This document shows positions 48,044-61,221 of a stretch of DNA of 64,000 nucleotides, piece after piece; positions within the stretch are counted from its first letter, which is position 1, and each line of letters starts with the position of its first letter. The translations under genes were made by a program, and so were the position numbers. The DNA is from Anisakis pegreffii. Its lineage: Eukaryota > Nematoda > Chromadorea > Rhabditida > Anisakidae. Location: the NCBI GenBank assembly GCA_035041965.1, contig JAPYMA010001144.1, positions 42,389-106,388 of the forward strand, read 5' to 3'. The notes below the pieces were generated by a model, which saw only the letters and a list, made by a program, of their open reading frames with translations, was not told the DNA's origin and ran no database searches.

Positions 48044-51000
48044 TCACGATGTTTGACTGAAATGTGACGGCGGTAGCTCAACGAGTGTGACTGTACAACA
48101 AGACGGGTCATCAGAAGCTTGTTCGATTTCAATAATAAATGTATCCTCATTACAATAATGCTTTAACATATCGTCATCTAATTTTACAGTTACTCCTTTG
48201 ATACATTGTTTAAATAAGCCTGATACCTGCAATATTTGAAATTGGCAAAATTTTTTCATTTGATTGACCACTTATGAAAACTTATTCACTGGCGACATAT
48301 TCTGCTATCGTTCCTAAATATTTCAAAACGAATCAAACTTCCATTTGTTTTGTCTTCTCAACGGCATTTACCAGACTCAATTTTAAACCAACTTTCGAAT
48401 GCCAAATACAGAAAAGACATACCTTCTCACTTTCAACACCGAATTTCTCACCGACCGCTTGGATAAGACCGGATAGTGAGGGAGGCACAATATGTAACGG
48501 CGTATATATTTGTTCTTCACGTTTCCTCACATAAAGCATCACTAAATGAATGAATGCTTAACGTTCACCGAACAAATTGAATGAATTCATTAGAATATTC
48601 TCCATGAAACGAGCAAACGCATCTCTTCACTTACCACGTTCGGAAGTTCGTGGTCGTTTGGCGATAGGCTCTAGCTCGGAAAGTGGATCGAATGCAAGAC
48701 TCGTATCCAAAAAACGTGAATCATATTCTTCAGGTCCAATGAAAAGGGCAGCTCGCTTCGTCAAATCGCTCATGTGGTAAAATTCAGATCGTTCACATGG
48801 CTCATGATATTCTCCTTCACTCTTCTTTCGTCCTGCAATTGAACCTTTATCAGAGAATTGAAGTATCGCTGAGATTACACAAATCAGACGATCGTACCTT
48901 GAAGCCTGCGTTTCTCATCCCGACGTGTCTCATGCAGCATTTTGCGGTTAGCACCCTAAAAGCCGACAAAGCACTGTTAGAAACACAAAACACAAAATGA
49001 CATTGACAAAAAACAGGACAATTATTATTTGTGAGAGTGGTGATGAAACATCAATAAAGACGTAAAGTAACCAACGACTACGACAAATAGCACAAACACG
49101 GTGATGACAACAACACAGTACACAACGATTATGCTATTCATATGCTGCTAATTACCTGCTAATTTACGCTTTTGAGCTCTTTTGTCTTCATCTCGTAACT
49201 TTCGTTCCGCACCCTAAGAATTTTCAACTTGAAAATGTACTGTACTTGATTTGTACATAGTATCAGTGATATAGCATTCATTTTCATTCTTGGATTGAAT
49301 CAGCAAGCATTATTTGGATGCAAATAAAACAAAATTCCGAGAGGGAGAATGAAGCTGCAGCAATCCCCACAAATGAGTTAAAATGAATGCAAAATTCAAT
49401 TTTTCAGTCCATATACAATGGTCCTTCTGAAGCTTTAAGCTGTTCCGATGACGAAAGGTATTAATTTGTCCCTAAAATGTTAAGTTGAAGATTGCCAATA
49501 ATCGCGCATGATTCGCTTTGATTTGGAGTGCTCATGGATGAATAATTGCAAGTCACAATTAATTGTGCTCTAAAACAGATGTTTGTCTTTTAAGGTATCT
49601 ATTCCGGCTAACATCCATTACCAAAATCATGATGCAACCGAGATCAGAGAGAGTGCTCGTTTCGAACGCTTTAGGAAACAAAACTACGCAGAAATATAAG
49701 CGTATGCGATATGCGCACTTGTTTTATTCATAAGAACAGATGACTGATTTATCATTTTGATATCCTCAAGTGGATAATTTTCTTCCCAGTGTTAACAATC
49801 ATGAATCAAATAACAATCTAATTTAACAGATACAAGATTTCCCCACAATAAATTGATTTGTCGTAATTAAATGTGCTTCTATAATTTCATAATAACCGCA
49901 ATAATTGACTGATTTCAAAGAATCTTATCCAATAATTTGTTTTCTTGAAATATATTGTTGGAATTTGCTACAGCCTTATTTTCTTTTCATATTCAGTTTT
50001 GTTCGTATTTCTCTTTTTGTTGTTATATTTTTCCTTGCCTTACAACTTTTCAACACTACTCGTATTTTCAACACCAGAAATACAGTTATGAATTTCATTA
50101 AAATGAATCTCCATTTAGATTCATTAGCGACAATCACTGGTCCATTTGATCACCGCTGTACTACCGTAGAAAATTTATTTATTTTCCTCAATTCTTCATT
50201 GATGTCTACCAGTCTCAGTGAATGAAGAAAAACAATTTTCAATCAAACTGATTTATCAGCTTGAAAATAATCGAAATTTGTTAATAATGAGCACTGAAAA
50301 GAAACACTGAAGGACTAACCTTATCGCAGAAAACTTTAATTTGACAATAGCCTCTGTGAAACGGTACTTCACTGTTGTCATTTTCATCGTAAGTATCGAT
50401 CTGAATGTGCAATGGTAGACCTTTGACACCCTTCTGATTACTGAAGTCCGTTGAGAGGCACTGTACCGCGATGCTTATCTGTAATCTCAACAGATTCGAT
50501 GAGTAATTTCTTAAAAATAGACATTTTCGCTATGAATACTCATTGATACTATTATTGTGCTTATCTCTGTTGTTATCAATATGATAAGTATTGTTATTAC
50601 TATTAGTATCCTTATTATTATTATTATTATTATTATCATTATTATTGGTATTATTATTATCACCATTATCAGGCTAATGCACTGTTGTATGCGCATAATT
50701 TAGACACATGAAATAAAAATACAGAGTATTTACATCATCTTTTTTCGTGAATAACCAATTATTTCTGTGTTCATTGTTGAGTACGAACTGAATTTTCGCT
50801 CATTGCAAAATTTCAACTCATCAAATAATGTTTTTCTAATGCAGTGAAACGAACGCCATACAATGGGTGTTGTTCATTCATTAAACAAACATGTAACGCA
50901 ACGCAATATTAAGTTAATGCTAAGCTAATTTATTAATCATTTTGCATACTTCTTTATTATTAGACTGAATGCCAACTACTTTCAAAATTTTACTTAAACA

Positions 51001-54000
51001 TCGCTTGACGAGGGAACGAAGTTATCGAAACACGCTTGGAAATGCGCTGATGATGACCGACTGAATGATATAATATACTGCAACTATGACAGAATAGACT
51101 ATTTATGCATAATGGAGGAAAAAATTGAAGCATAAAAATGAAAGTATTTCTTCCACGAAAAAGCGGGCGCTTATGAATTCAATTATAAATAAATGCACAT
51201 AATTCGCGGTGCATAAATGAGGATAATTTGATTAGAAACAACTAATCATCATTCTTCAATAATGTAGTTGAAGGTAACTTTTCAATACCAGTGATGAGAG
51301 ATGACAAGATTTTGTTCGATTCTTTATTGTTAGTTGAATTGATTGATGAAAATTATTCATTTATTTATTTCTCGTTGGAGTGATGAAATCGAACGGCTTT
51401 GAAAAGGAGGCTAGTGCTAATTGCAAGCAAAATTAGAAGAGTATAAAAACAATTAGCATATGTACTGGATGTGATGAATGTAATGAGATCCAAAAAATAA
51501 ACATTCTTTTCTTTTGGTTAGATTTTCCAAGAGGACAATTCTAAATTATTGCAATTGGATGACGATGCTTACATTTCATTGCTATCATGGTAGTGGCTTG
51601 AAGTTTACAGGAAAATCATAGATTTGAGAAGATTTTTGAGTGGATATCACAATTTTACAGACGGATCAAACATGACAGAGCATGTGCTGGCATGAAGTGC
51701 AGTTGAGATGTCGTCTTTTATCGAACGTGGATAGTGTAATTACTGGTAAGAATTTCGATGCATCAATCCAAAATTATTCCATCATAAATAGTCAGTGATC
51801 TTATCACGCATCATGTTAAGATTGTTCCAATGTTTTCCTTCGGAAAACGATGGTGTGGCTATGATAAATGGATAGTAGAGGCAGATAATAATTACTCACA
51901 TCATCCATTAACTCCCTTCATTTCATTGAACTGAACGTTGTTGTTTACCGAATGAAAGAAGCTTAGACAGGTAGATAAATAATCGAAAATAAAATAAATC
52001 GTTAGCACTTCTCTGTGTATCTATCTATTTATGAATAATCTATTTTTAAGCAGTTCCATCACAATTTCAAAATGCCAATTGTCTCTTAGCAATTATACAT
52101 GAGAAAAGGACGAACAAACAGATGAATAATTAGTACTGCTGACGAAAATAATTGTTTAAAATAAAAATAAAAATATTTTTGTTTCGAGTGAATGTCATAT
52201 GTTTCGGAAAAGGTAATAGGAACACGAAGAGTATTGAAGAAGTATTAAAGTTAATTGATTTGAAAATGGTGATGTTGAATAATCAAAAATTTTGAAAAAT
52301 TGCAATGAAAACATTGATAACGAACTCACCTTAACGCTAGACTGTTCAGTAGGATTCCAGTAGAACTGAACAGCATTATGCGCGATTTCTTCAATCTGAC
52401 CTATCATACCAGAACTATTCTTTGAATCGATCTCCAAAATGCGTTGTTTGACAGAATGCTGCCGAGAATGCCAAAACTGCCATGTTTTTATCTCTTCATC
52501 ATAAGTTTTATCTTCACGAAATACAATCATCAATTGACTCTGAACAAAAGAACACGTTAAATCACAATGAAAACAAACTTGATTGCCATATCGTTGACAT
52601 CTTAAGAAACGAACGAGTTTAAGGAGAGGGAATAGCAGAGTTGAGTAGTTAAAGTTAGGTATAGGTGAGGATATGATCTTATAAAATCTTCTAGTGCTTA
52701 ATCAAATTTGGTCGTGCATTATACTTATATCTAATAATAATGATGTGTTTTTGATGCGTGATTTTAAGTATGTGATTTACTATTATATGATATATGATAG
52801 ACATTATAAATGTGACTGATTATTGATATATCTGTTTGGTTGGATTTGATTTTGGTTCGGTTCAGAATGGATATTTGTGTGAATGTATGAAATGATGATG
52901 TGAAAAGTTAGTTAACAGAAATATGGAAATGAATAATTATAATAACAATAATGAATGGGCTGCAGTAATCAACATCGACAAAAATCAATGCTGCGATGCA
53001 AATTGATCCATACAACATATCTATCGCACACAACTTGCATGATACACATCAATGAAAATTGTTATCATGATTTGTATTACGAAACGCCATATGATACAAT
53101 TAACTGAGTGTGAACTCGAATTAAAAAGATGAAATAGGAATCGCATCGCATGCATAATCAGTGTATTCTCACCTAATTGTTATTTTACAACAACAATAAC
53201 AGCATGCTTGATTATTAGCATATTATCATCATCATTGTGCATCCAAAGATTCACTTTTACGCACTATCAACAACGTGTTTAACTACTAACCTTAACAGTG
53301 GCACTTTTCAACGGTTTGCACAAATCTGGTATATAATCGAGTGAAACCGTATAAAATTGCCCCTTATTAACATAAGTCATTCGATCATCTTCTTTACGAA
53401 CTGAGGTTGATATGGGTGCCTCAAGAACATATTGAAAACCCAAACTGTTTTCCCTGAAATTATCTATCGAACTGGAAACGGAAGTGCTGGAGAAGTGGAC
53501 AAGAATGTTGCGATAAGCAGTAGCAACAGCAGCCATTCGAGCAATATCACCATTATGACGATTGTTTTATGAATGTTTTTATTGACTACTTTTTAATTCA
53601 CTACCTGTTTGAATTTTTTGATGTAGCATGAATAGAATAAATGCTGAAATTTCTTTATTAGGATCTATGTACAAGTGATTGCACTAGATGAAATACACAT
53701 ATAAATGTGGATATTTGAATAGACGGAGTAGCTGAGATTGCGAAAAATATAGAGCTTTCTTTCGTTTTCCTAACTTCACTTCAGATCGATCATCAGTTCG
53801 TATCGTAGCGTCAACTTAAGCAGTAACTACACAACAAGTCGTGTTTGGCTAATCGTAAGTAAACGTATTATTTGTGTATTCGTTTACTTTTTACCTACCT
53901 ATGCATCCATACATCCATCTATCACTTCGAAAGAATGAAGTACTCCTTTTAGTGACTCCATCAGTTGAGTGAGTTAGTTATTTAGTTGCCGTTGTAAAGA

Positions 54001-54102
54001 ATTTAGGCGCTATTGTATTGTATTGTAGTGAATAAATAATAATAATCAATGCATTTCTTCATCAAATAATAAACAATTGTTCGTTTAATTTTCAATGCAC
54101 AC

Positions 54103-54151
<49 letters not shown>

Positions 54152-54847
54152 TTCAATGAAATGAGGAGAGAGTGAGATTAAGACGATGCTGATCGTGATT
54201 AGAATAACTCACAATTTAGGAATGATGATGGGCGAATCGCGATGGCTGAGCGCTCTTTCGGGTCGTTCTGCGATACCGTGAATCACCTCTGAGTTATTGT
54301 AAAAATCGTCCTTTGAGGTGGTAATCAACGATAGGTCAGCACCAATTCCCGAATCAACTGGTGAAGGCATTTCAACGCTTTTATAAACTCTTTCTTGAGG
54401 CACCTCCTGTGGGTATTGCAACGCACTAGCCCTCTGATAGGAATAATTTTCCATAGGCCTATTCCATTCCTGGGGAGCTGCTCCTTGGAAAACAGTGGGA
54501 TAATAAAGAGGTGCAGCTGTCGAAGGAGCTGTGATAATGGAGGTTTGTGCAGCAGGGTGGGTAAGGCCAATAGCCGCATAATCTGAATAAACTCGTGAAT
54601 AAGTCGGCATCGAGTAATACTGCTCGATAGGTTGCATTTTAGAAAGGTCTTGTAAGCTAGGTTGAGTGAGTGGTGCCAAATCAATGGGTTCATTTTTAGG
54701 TGAGAAATCATGTTGTCGACCAGGAGGTGCCGTTTTGATCACAGAAGACGAGTCGAGATGAAATTGCGACTGAGACATTGTGGGAGCAGTAGCGATTATG
54801 GATGAAGAAGCAGAGTCGTAAGACTCTAATTTCATAATCGAGGGGAC
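48044..54847 (-). CDS. grh-1: Grainyhead/CP2-family transcription factor (GRH-1-like)
   Basis: Sequence-specific activator of epidermal barrier and cuticle genes. Exons: 54213-54847, 53291-53453, 52330-52539, 50320-50478, then 49156-49213 or 48898-48955, then 48635-48832, 48423-48541, 48044-48226. Phases agree; from the Met at 54835 the product is 570 residues. Residues 1-207 are a Ser/Pro/Gln-rich activation region. The DNA-binding domain includes [89 protein letters not shown] and [32 protein letters not shown] follows. The C-terminal dimerisation region is [20 protein letters not shown] to [13 protein letters not shown]. An upstream non-coding exon may end at the GTAAGC donor near 54985. 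Alternatively an SL leader could join at 54847; neither is proven. Confidence 0.92.
48898..48955 (-). other. grh-1: Grainyhead alternative exon B
   Basis: 58 nt, phase 0 to 1, acceptor CTTTTAG, donor GTACGA. Encodes [19 protein letters not shown], aligning with exon A at GA.RK, R.DE and KR. Including both exons would shift the frame, so they can only be alternatives. The intron between them is 200 bp. Confidence 0.75.
49156..49213 (-). other. grh-1: Grainyhead alternative exon A (canonical form)
   Basis: 58 nt, phase 0 to 1, acceptor TTCTTAG, donor GTAATT. Encodes [19 protein letters not shown], directly after CQIKVFCDK, and matches the conserved GAERK(I/L)RDE segment of Grainyhead proteins. 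Confidence 0.85.
50580..50665. repeat. ATT-type microsatellite
   Basis: TTATTATTATTATTATTATC-type repeats in a Grainyhead intron. Confidence 0.85.
54104..54149. repeat. AAT microsatellite
   Basis: About fifteen AAT units just inside the intron after the first coding Grainyhead exon. Confidence 0.9.
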
Positions 54848-54984
54848 CTGCAAGATAAAAATCACTGCGAAAGGTCATAGGGCATAACCAACGAGTGGCT
54901 GACATCATGAGGGGCGACAGGCTGGTTCACTAGTGAAAGAGAGGAAGGATGAAAAGCGAGTAGTAATGGGCAAACAGGCTTACC

Positions 54985-55200
54985 AACTATCCGGTCCTTG
55001 TAGGCTCGTCTACGGCGAGATGATAGAGAACGTCACTGGGCACTAAACTCGAAAAACCAGTAGGGGGAGACTAGAGGGAGGCGCACGAGTGCGCGCGCAA
55101 GGGGGCTGGCGGAAAGACCGGTTCTAGAGCGACTGTCACGAAGAATGTTTGCGGTGATCTGATCACATCACAACGCCTCGCATCGCATCGCGTCACATCA
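54985..55200 (-). promoter_or_regulatory. Putative Grainyhead upstream exon and promoter region
   Basis: Locally GC- and CpG-richer than its surroundings. On the minus strand a GGATAGTTG|GTAAGC donor near 54985 could end a 5' UTR exon. ACCGGTT (55117-55123), the core of the known Grainyhead site AACCGGTT, lies upstream. No TATA box was placed. Inference only. Confidence 0.4.
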
Positions 55201-55260
55201 TACACATACCTGCTGCTCCACTTTGCTACCGCAGCACAATCAGCAACTCATACAGATTAA

Positions 55261-55414
<154 letters not shown>

Positions 55415-55578
55415 TTGAATTCGTTTCAATTGAATTCACTCATAGATGCACACGCACACAACTCATTGATATTATTGTACAGAAATAAATATTAATGACG
55501 ACGGTGACAATCTTTCTTTTGCAATTAATATATGACGACGGTGACAATGTTCACATTGAATAAAGAGATGAGATGAGA

Positions 55579-58500
55579 TCACAGTTCTTCCATTTGACCA
55601 TATGAACCAAGCACTTTCTTATAGAGTGAGGATGCGACGAATCGTGGATATGAGTCTCGTTGCATAAGTGTATAGATTTGATTTTGTGCTTCATCGAAAG
55701 TATGTGCTGACGGGTGTACCATATTGTTGTTGATTATCTCCCTAACCCGTGAGTCGAGTGACACCTCTTTCGGAGATAGAATCGAGATGAAATCCTCATA
55801 AATTATACGTGCCTGAAATGAATTCAATTGGAATCAACCGCATGAATCACTTCAATCATGGTTTATATCTTTACAGGTATGCATCAACTACGAATAACCG
55901 AATTACTTTCTACTTCTTCAAAATAAGAACGCCGTCGTCATGAACACGCTTTCATTAATTTCAACAATTCTCATGTCTCTAAACTTGTTTTTCGTCCTCA
56001 ACGAAATTCTGTTGCACCACCCGGTTGGCTGGTTGGCTGGCTGCACCACCACCATCACATTTGAGATCATCACATTCATTCAACAATTCACCAACCTTTT
56101 CTTCTATTTTTTCAGCGTTCCGTTCTCGCTTCAGCTCCTCACACGCTTGCCAAAATAGAATATTCTCATCGCTGTATTCACTTTTCAAGAATTCTGCGAA
56201 ATATTTTTGCCCACCTGAAATGAAAGACATCAACTGATTGATCCTTTTCCTTGGCTTACGAAGATCGCACTTTATAATGCAATTTAAATGAATATTATTT
56301 CTAATAATCCTCGAAAATGCGTGACATATGTGTGTAAAATACGATAACCATGAGCGTGGCGAGTTCGATGACGTTAAACTTGTTGCTAACAACAACCGAC
56401 TGATTTTAGTTTAGCTTTTAAAAATGAAAGCAATAATGTTGTTGATTATGAACTTTTCACCGCGTATTTTTATCGTCTTCCTTTCAAAACTACCTTTAGA
56501 AACAGCTATTTACTCAATCTTATACAGTGCCTAAATTGAATTCAGCAATGAGTTGCTTTGTGCCAAAACAAAAATGGATAGCGATCGGAAAGATGATCCG
56601 ACAAAAAGTTTGTTCATTCAACATGGATAGGCAGTGAGAATAATACACGATAGCGCATGACTGCGCCTGTTAGCATGCATTCCAAATCGATTGATTGCAT
56701 AATGTCGATATTACTGCTGCTGCTATTGTCGCTACTCATTAACACTGTTCACTTTTTGAGGTTACTGTAGAGTTTTCATAGGTACGATCATGCTCACTGC
56801 AAATGTTTCGAAAATGAATTAACTTAGGAACGGCTCTGAGGAATTTAAGTGACGAAATTCACTGCATTTTGAACTGAAAATGACATTATCAGATCAGTAA
56901 CTAAGCTGTATTTTTTTAAATGACAGTTCAATGTTATAAACTGAATTCGTTCAACTGCAACAGTGCAAAACTTGTTCGATGGATTATTGGTAATATTTAT
57001 GATGAAGGCATAAAATGCAAACTAGTTGCTTATGCGAATCAGGTAGATCAATAGTAAGGTATGTCAGTGGTCAAAGCGATGATGAATCTTGGTTTGTAGT
57101 AATGGATAATCAGTGATTGCAACGAAATATTGTTGCGTTCGTTGGTCCCATTTGAAATTTCTTCAGTTTTGTAAATTGCTTTGTTGAGTGATGGAAATAG
57201 TACAGTGATGTACTATTATAAAGCGTAGCATCGCAGCAGTACATTAATAATTAGACGAATGCTTCAAGTAGATTTTATAAATCTTTATTTTTTGGAACGC
57301 TGATACTTTCCAGGCAGATTTTTTGGTAACTGTCAAATCATCATTGAAAGACATTGAAAATTTTCGAAAACCAAAATGCACATGAGAATACAATTCTATA
57401 AAGCTATTTTGGTCAGTAATGAACATGGAGGAGTCATTACCTGCTAATAGATTACTTATAAAAATGGAACGTCTTTCACTGAATTCATCAACTGATTGAA
57501 ATTGATCGATTGGTTGTAGACAAGGAAAACTTACTTCGGTGTTTCATAAGGCGATCAAACGAAACTCCCCATGCGGACACTTCTTCAAATGTCGCTCTGA
57601 AATCGAAATTTTCATTTCATGAGGAAGTTTGCAAAGAAATCTGATTATTGTGCATTTTAATAATCAATTCGTTTGATCGACCAAGAACTGACACATCTGG
57701 GTATATGAAGTGCTATTATTAATCGAGATTTCAAGCCGACTGAATGGCATACTTGTGGTTCAAACTGATTTTAGTCAATGAAGGAGAACGTAATCCAGGA
57801 TTTATTTATCACTCGTTGATATAGTTGAAGTCCGAGTAACATTAAGCAATTGAAGCCCAACAACGTTCAATATAGTGGTGATACTCTTGAAGATATCAGC
57901 AAAATTTTCATTTTCTATTCCTTTCTGAACTACCTTTCATTCAGTTCTTGTCTATCTTGTGTATAGGTGGCAATTTATGAGATTTAATTTCACAGAGCGC
58001 ATTCCAATCATACATACGTAGTGGCGATAAGACGGCTCGTTTCATATATTTATCTCATCAAAATGTTCTACAATTTTGTTGCATTCGATGTTAATCCGCC
58101 ATTCTATACGCATTCAATTAGTCATATTCATTTAAAACTCGTCCATATTCTCCTCTTAATTCTTTATCATTCACACAGTCATTCACAACCCATATAGCAA
58201 CAACGAGAAGAGCTATGTCATTTTCTCATTCTCAACAGATTCATTCGTTCGTGAGTTAACTCACTAAAAAGCAAATTTTGATGTCTTCATTGATAAGCGT
58301 TTTTCAGTGATCATTTTCGAAGTTCGTTCCTATAAAGGGATAATAAAAAAGAGTTGATGACAAATTTAAGGTCACACATTAAACGAAAACAATTGCATTC
58401 GAACTCCTTGAACTTATCACTGAAATAATACAAAATTGTCAACTGATTTGAAAAACGATGAAATAAGAGAAAGAAAAGAGAGTCAACAGTACAACGAAGT

Positions 58501-61122
58501 TATGAAAACTTGGACGCAGTTGCTGAGAACAGAGTGGGCATACTTCAGTGATATAATAATCAATGACCAGAATACGGTATAGATTAGATTAGAAACGTTG
58601 AAAGTAATCTTGCTAATGCGTTATTTAGTCGAGCTTTGAAATAAGCAAAGAAGATGAAAATTATGGTGATTTGACTGATTAAAATCAGGGATAGACATCT
58701 ATCGAAGCGCTGATCCACTGAAGCCTTTACCGATCGAATATTAGTTATTTTGATGAATCAAATCAATCGTTAACTAATGCTGATCGATACCGTATAGCTA
58801 CTAACCAGAAACTTTTCATCAGAGACCACCATGCTAGGCATACGCTTAAATTTCATAGCGCCTACACAAACACTAACATCAGATATATTGTACCTACTCC
58901 TTCTGTCACTCTCAGTCTTTTCTTCTCTTGCACTTACAATTAGAGTCTCTTTCTATTGCTCATTATTCACTATCTTTCGCAGTTTGTCAAGACAATTTTA
59001 ATCATAGATTATGAGATGCAACAGAACCAACTAACTGCAATTTAGACAGGTGCATTATCAGACCTGACATTTATTACATATAATACTAATGAAAACTTAC
59101 GAAGATGAAAAACAATTGGATAACACTAAAACATTTTGTTAAAAACAACATAAAATTTTTGTGGCCTGAAATTGAATTAATCGCAAATCCCTGAAAACAC
59201 AACATAACATATGTATGTTTTTGTTTTCTGCAGTCGTCAATTTTCATTTCCTTATTCTTCTATTAATCAACACTTTGATTGATTATAGATTTTGTAATTG
59301 AAAAATCCATCCACAAAATTCATCATTAATTTCTGCTTAATTATTCGTTTCAAAGTTAATAAATGCTCCTTCATTCTAAAAACAAAACGTTAATAATATC
59401 TATTTGTTCCATAAATGGTGCTCTCATTAAATGTCAGAGGTGCTCAACCGCCCGTTCATTTTGATGTGTACAACAACACTGTTTTCATTGACGGTCTCGT
59501 TGGATTTTTCTTTGTCCAGTTGCGGCGCACAACATGCCATAATTGATTCACCTAGGTGAACGTTATCTGACTGTTCATAAACACAAGAAGATTCGGAAAT
59601 CGCTCACGAGAAAATTTGAGTTGAACGATAAGCATATGACAACGTCTCATCATCCAACAACTTCAAGTTTTCAAATAAAACTAATGGTAACAGACAAAAT
59701 CGTTTTTCATGGTTTCTTTAATGTATTCAGTGTACTTTTTTGTGAATATAAAAACTTGTTCTTCGATTCCTCTCAAATGTATTTAAAATTAAATTTAATC
59801 AATATTTTTGGAACAAATGAGGTGCATAACGCTCTTTTTTTGTCATAAATTTCGTTTATTTTCCATCCTCGAAGAGATGCACTTTTAGAATGATGACAGC
59901 TATTTGATAAAAGATAAAAATAAGTGATAACACGGTTTGGCGTTGAATAATGATGTTATACTGATTGCTGCCAATGTTCAGAAGAAAACAGTGAGAGCTA
60001 ACACGGTCTTCAATAAGCGGAAAATTTTCAAATGTATTTGTGAAAATCAGGGATGTAAGATAGTAACACATTTTATCAATCATTCACAAAAAGCTTCAGT
60101 TACTGCTCGACAATAATTAAAACTCTTTCTAAATTAGTGCAACATTCAAGCTCACAAGAAATCTTTAGGCGGCATGGAATAAAAGCCCTTAAATGTTCAT
60201 GATTGCAGAACCATTATACGAGATAAAATTCATGGAATTGAATGAATGATTCATGCACTAGTATCGTTAGCTGCGTGGAAAGAAGGATACTGAAAAATGG
60301 AGAATTTGATTTACAATAGCGAAAGTTAATGTGCAATAGCGCGCTATTCTACTACTCAACGAAATATCGGAATATTTATTTCGCTAAGTGCCAAGCTGGC
60401 GGTACCCGGTCAACCTGCCTAAAGACATTTAGCTTAACGACAGTTTGCCTAGCGGACAGTTTGCCTAAGGAACAGTATGCCTATTAGGTGAAATATCCAT
60501 TAAAAACCGTAAGTTAGGCAAATTGTCCGTTAGGCAAATTGTCCGTTAGGCAAACTGTCTGTTCGGCAAATTGTCCGTTAGGCAAACTGTCGTTAGGCTA
60601 AATGTCTTTAGGCAGATTGGCCGTCACGGAGCTGGCTATTGCCCATCTCTGGAGTTATGACAACTGATTAAATGAATAATTAAATAAATTCATGCACACA
60701 TTACAAATGTACTCATGGAAATACTTCATTTCAGTTGTAAACTGTTGGAAAATGTATCGCGAATGATTTCACTGAATTTGTTAAGCGAATAAAAATCACT
60801 TTGCGATAAACTTCTTTTAGATGCTCAATAATTGCACACCGTTGTTGCAAATTACAATTTCACATTAGTGGAACTGAAATTCATAAAAATTATCGTTTCA
60901 TCCAGTAATACATTGACGATATTGTTTTCAAAAGAAGAATCCTTTCATTGATTGCTATCAAATCATGAAAGAGCAACGTGATCCGTTCTCTTTATAAAAT
61001 TAAACAACAATCATTGAACATGAAATTCATGCATTCATCTACAGTCTCCTTTACCCAACAAATCTCTTTATGCATTCTTTACATAACACTCATGGCATTT
61101 TTCATTCCTTGTCCACATATTT

Positions 61123-61221
<99 letters not shown>

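Noticed and set aside
55979..56095. RGS insert DDLKCDGGGAASQPANRVVQ
   Set aside because: It lies beyond the donor GAAAAG|GTTGGT; removal gives the conserved EEK-ARIIYEDF join, so it is intron.
59543..59848. 101-residue plus-strand frame in the RGS intron
   Set aside because: No domain, no splice context and no family resemblance.
60510..60600. Nematode telomere repeat (TTAGGC)
   Set aside because: TTAGGC occurs only as part of 16-bp units of a foldback element; there are no consecutive hexamers.
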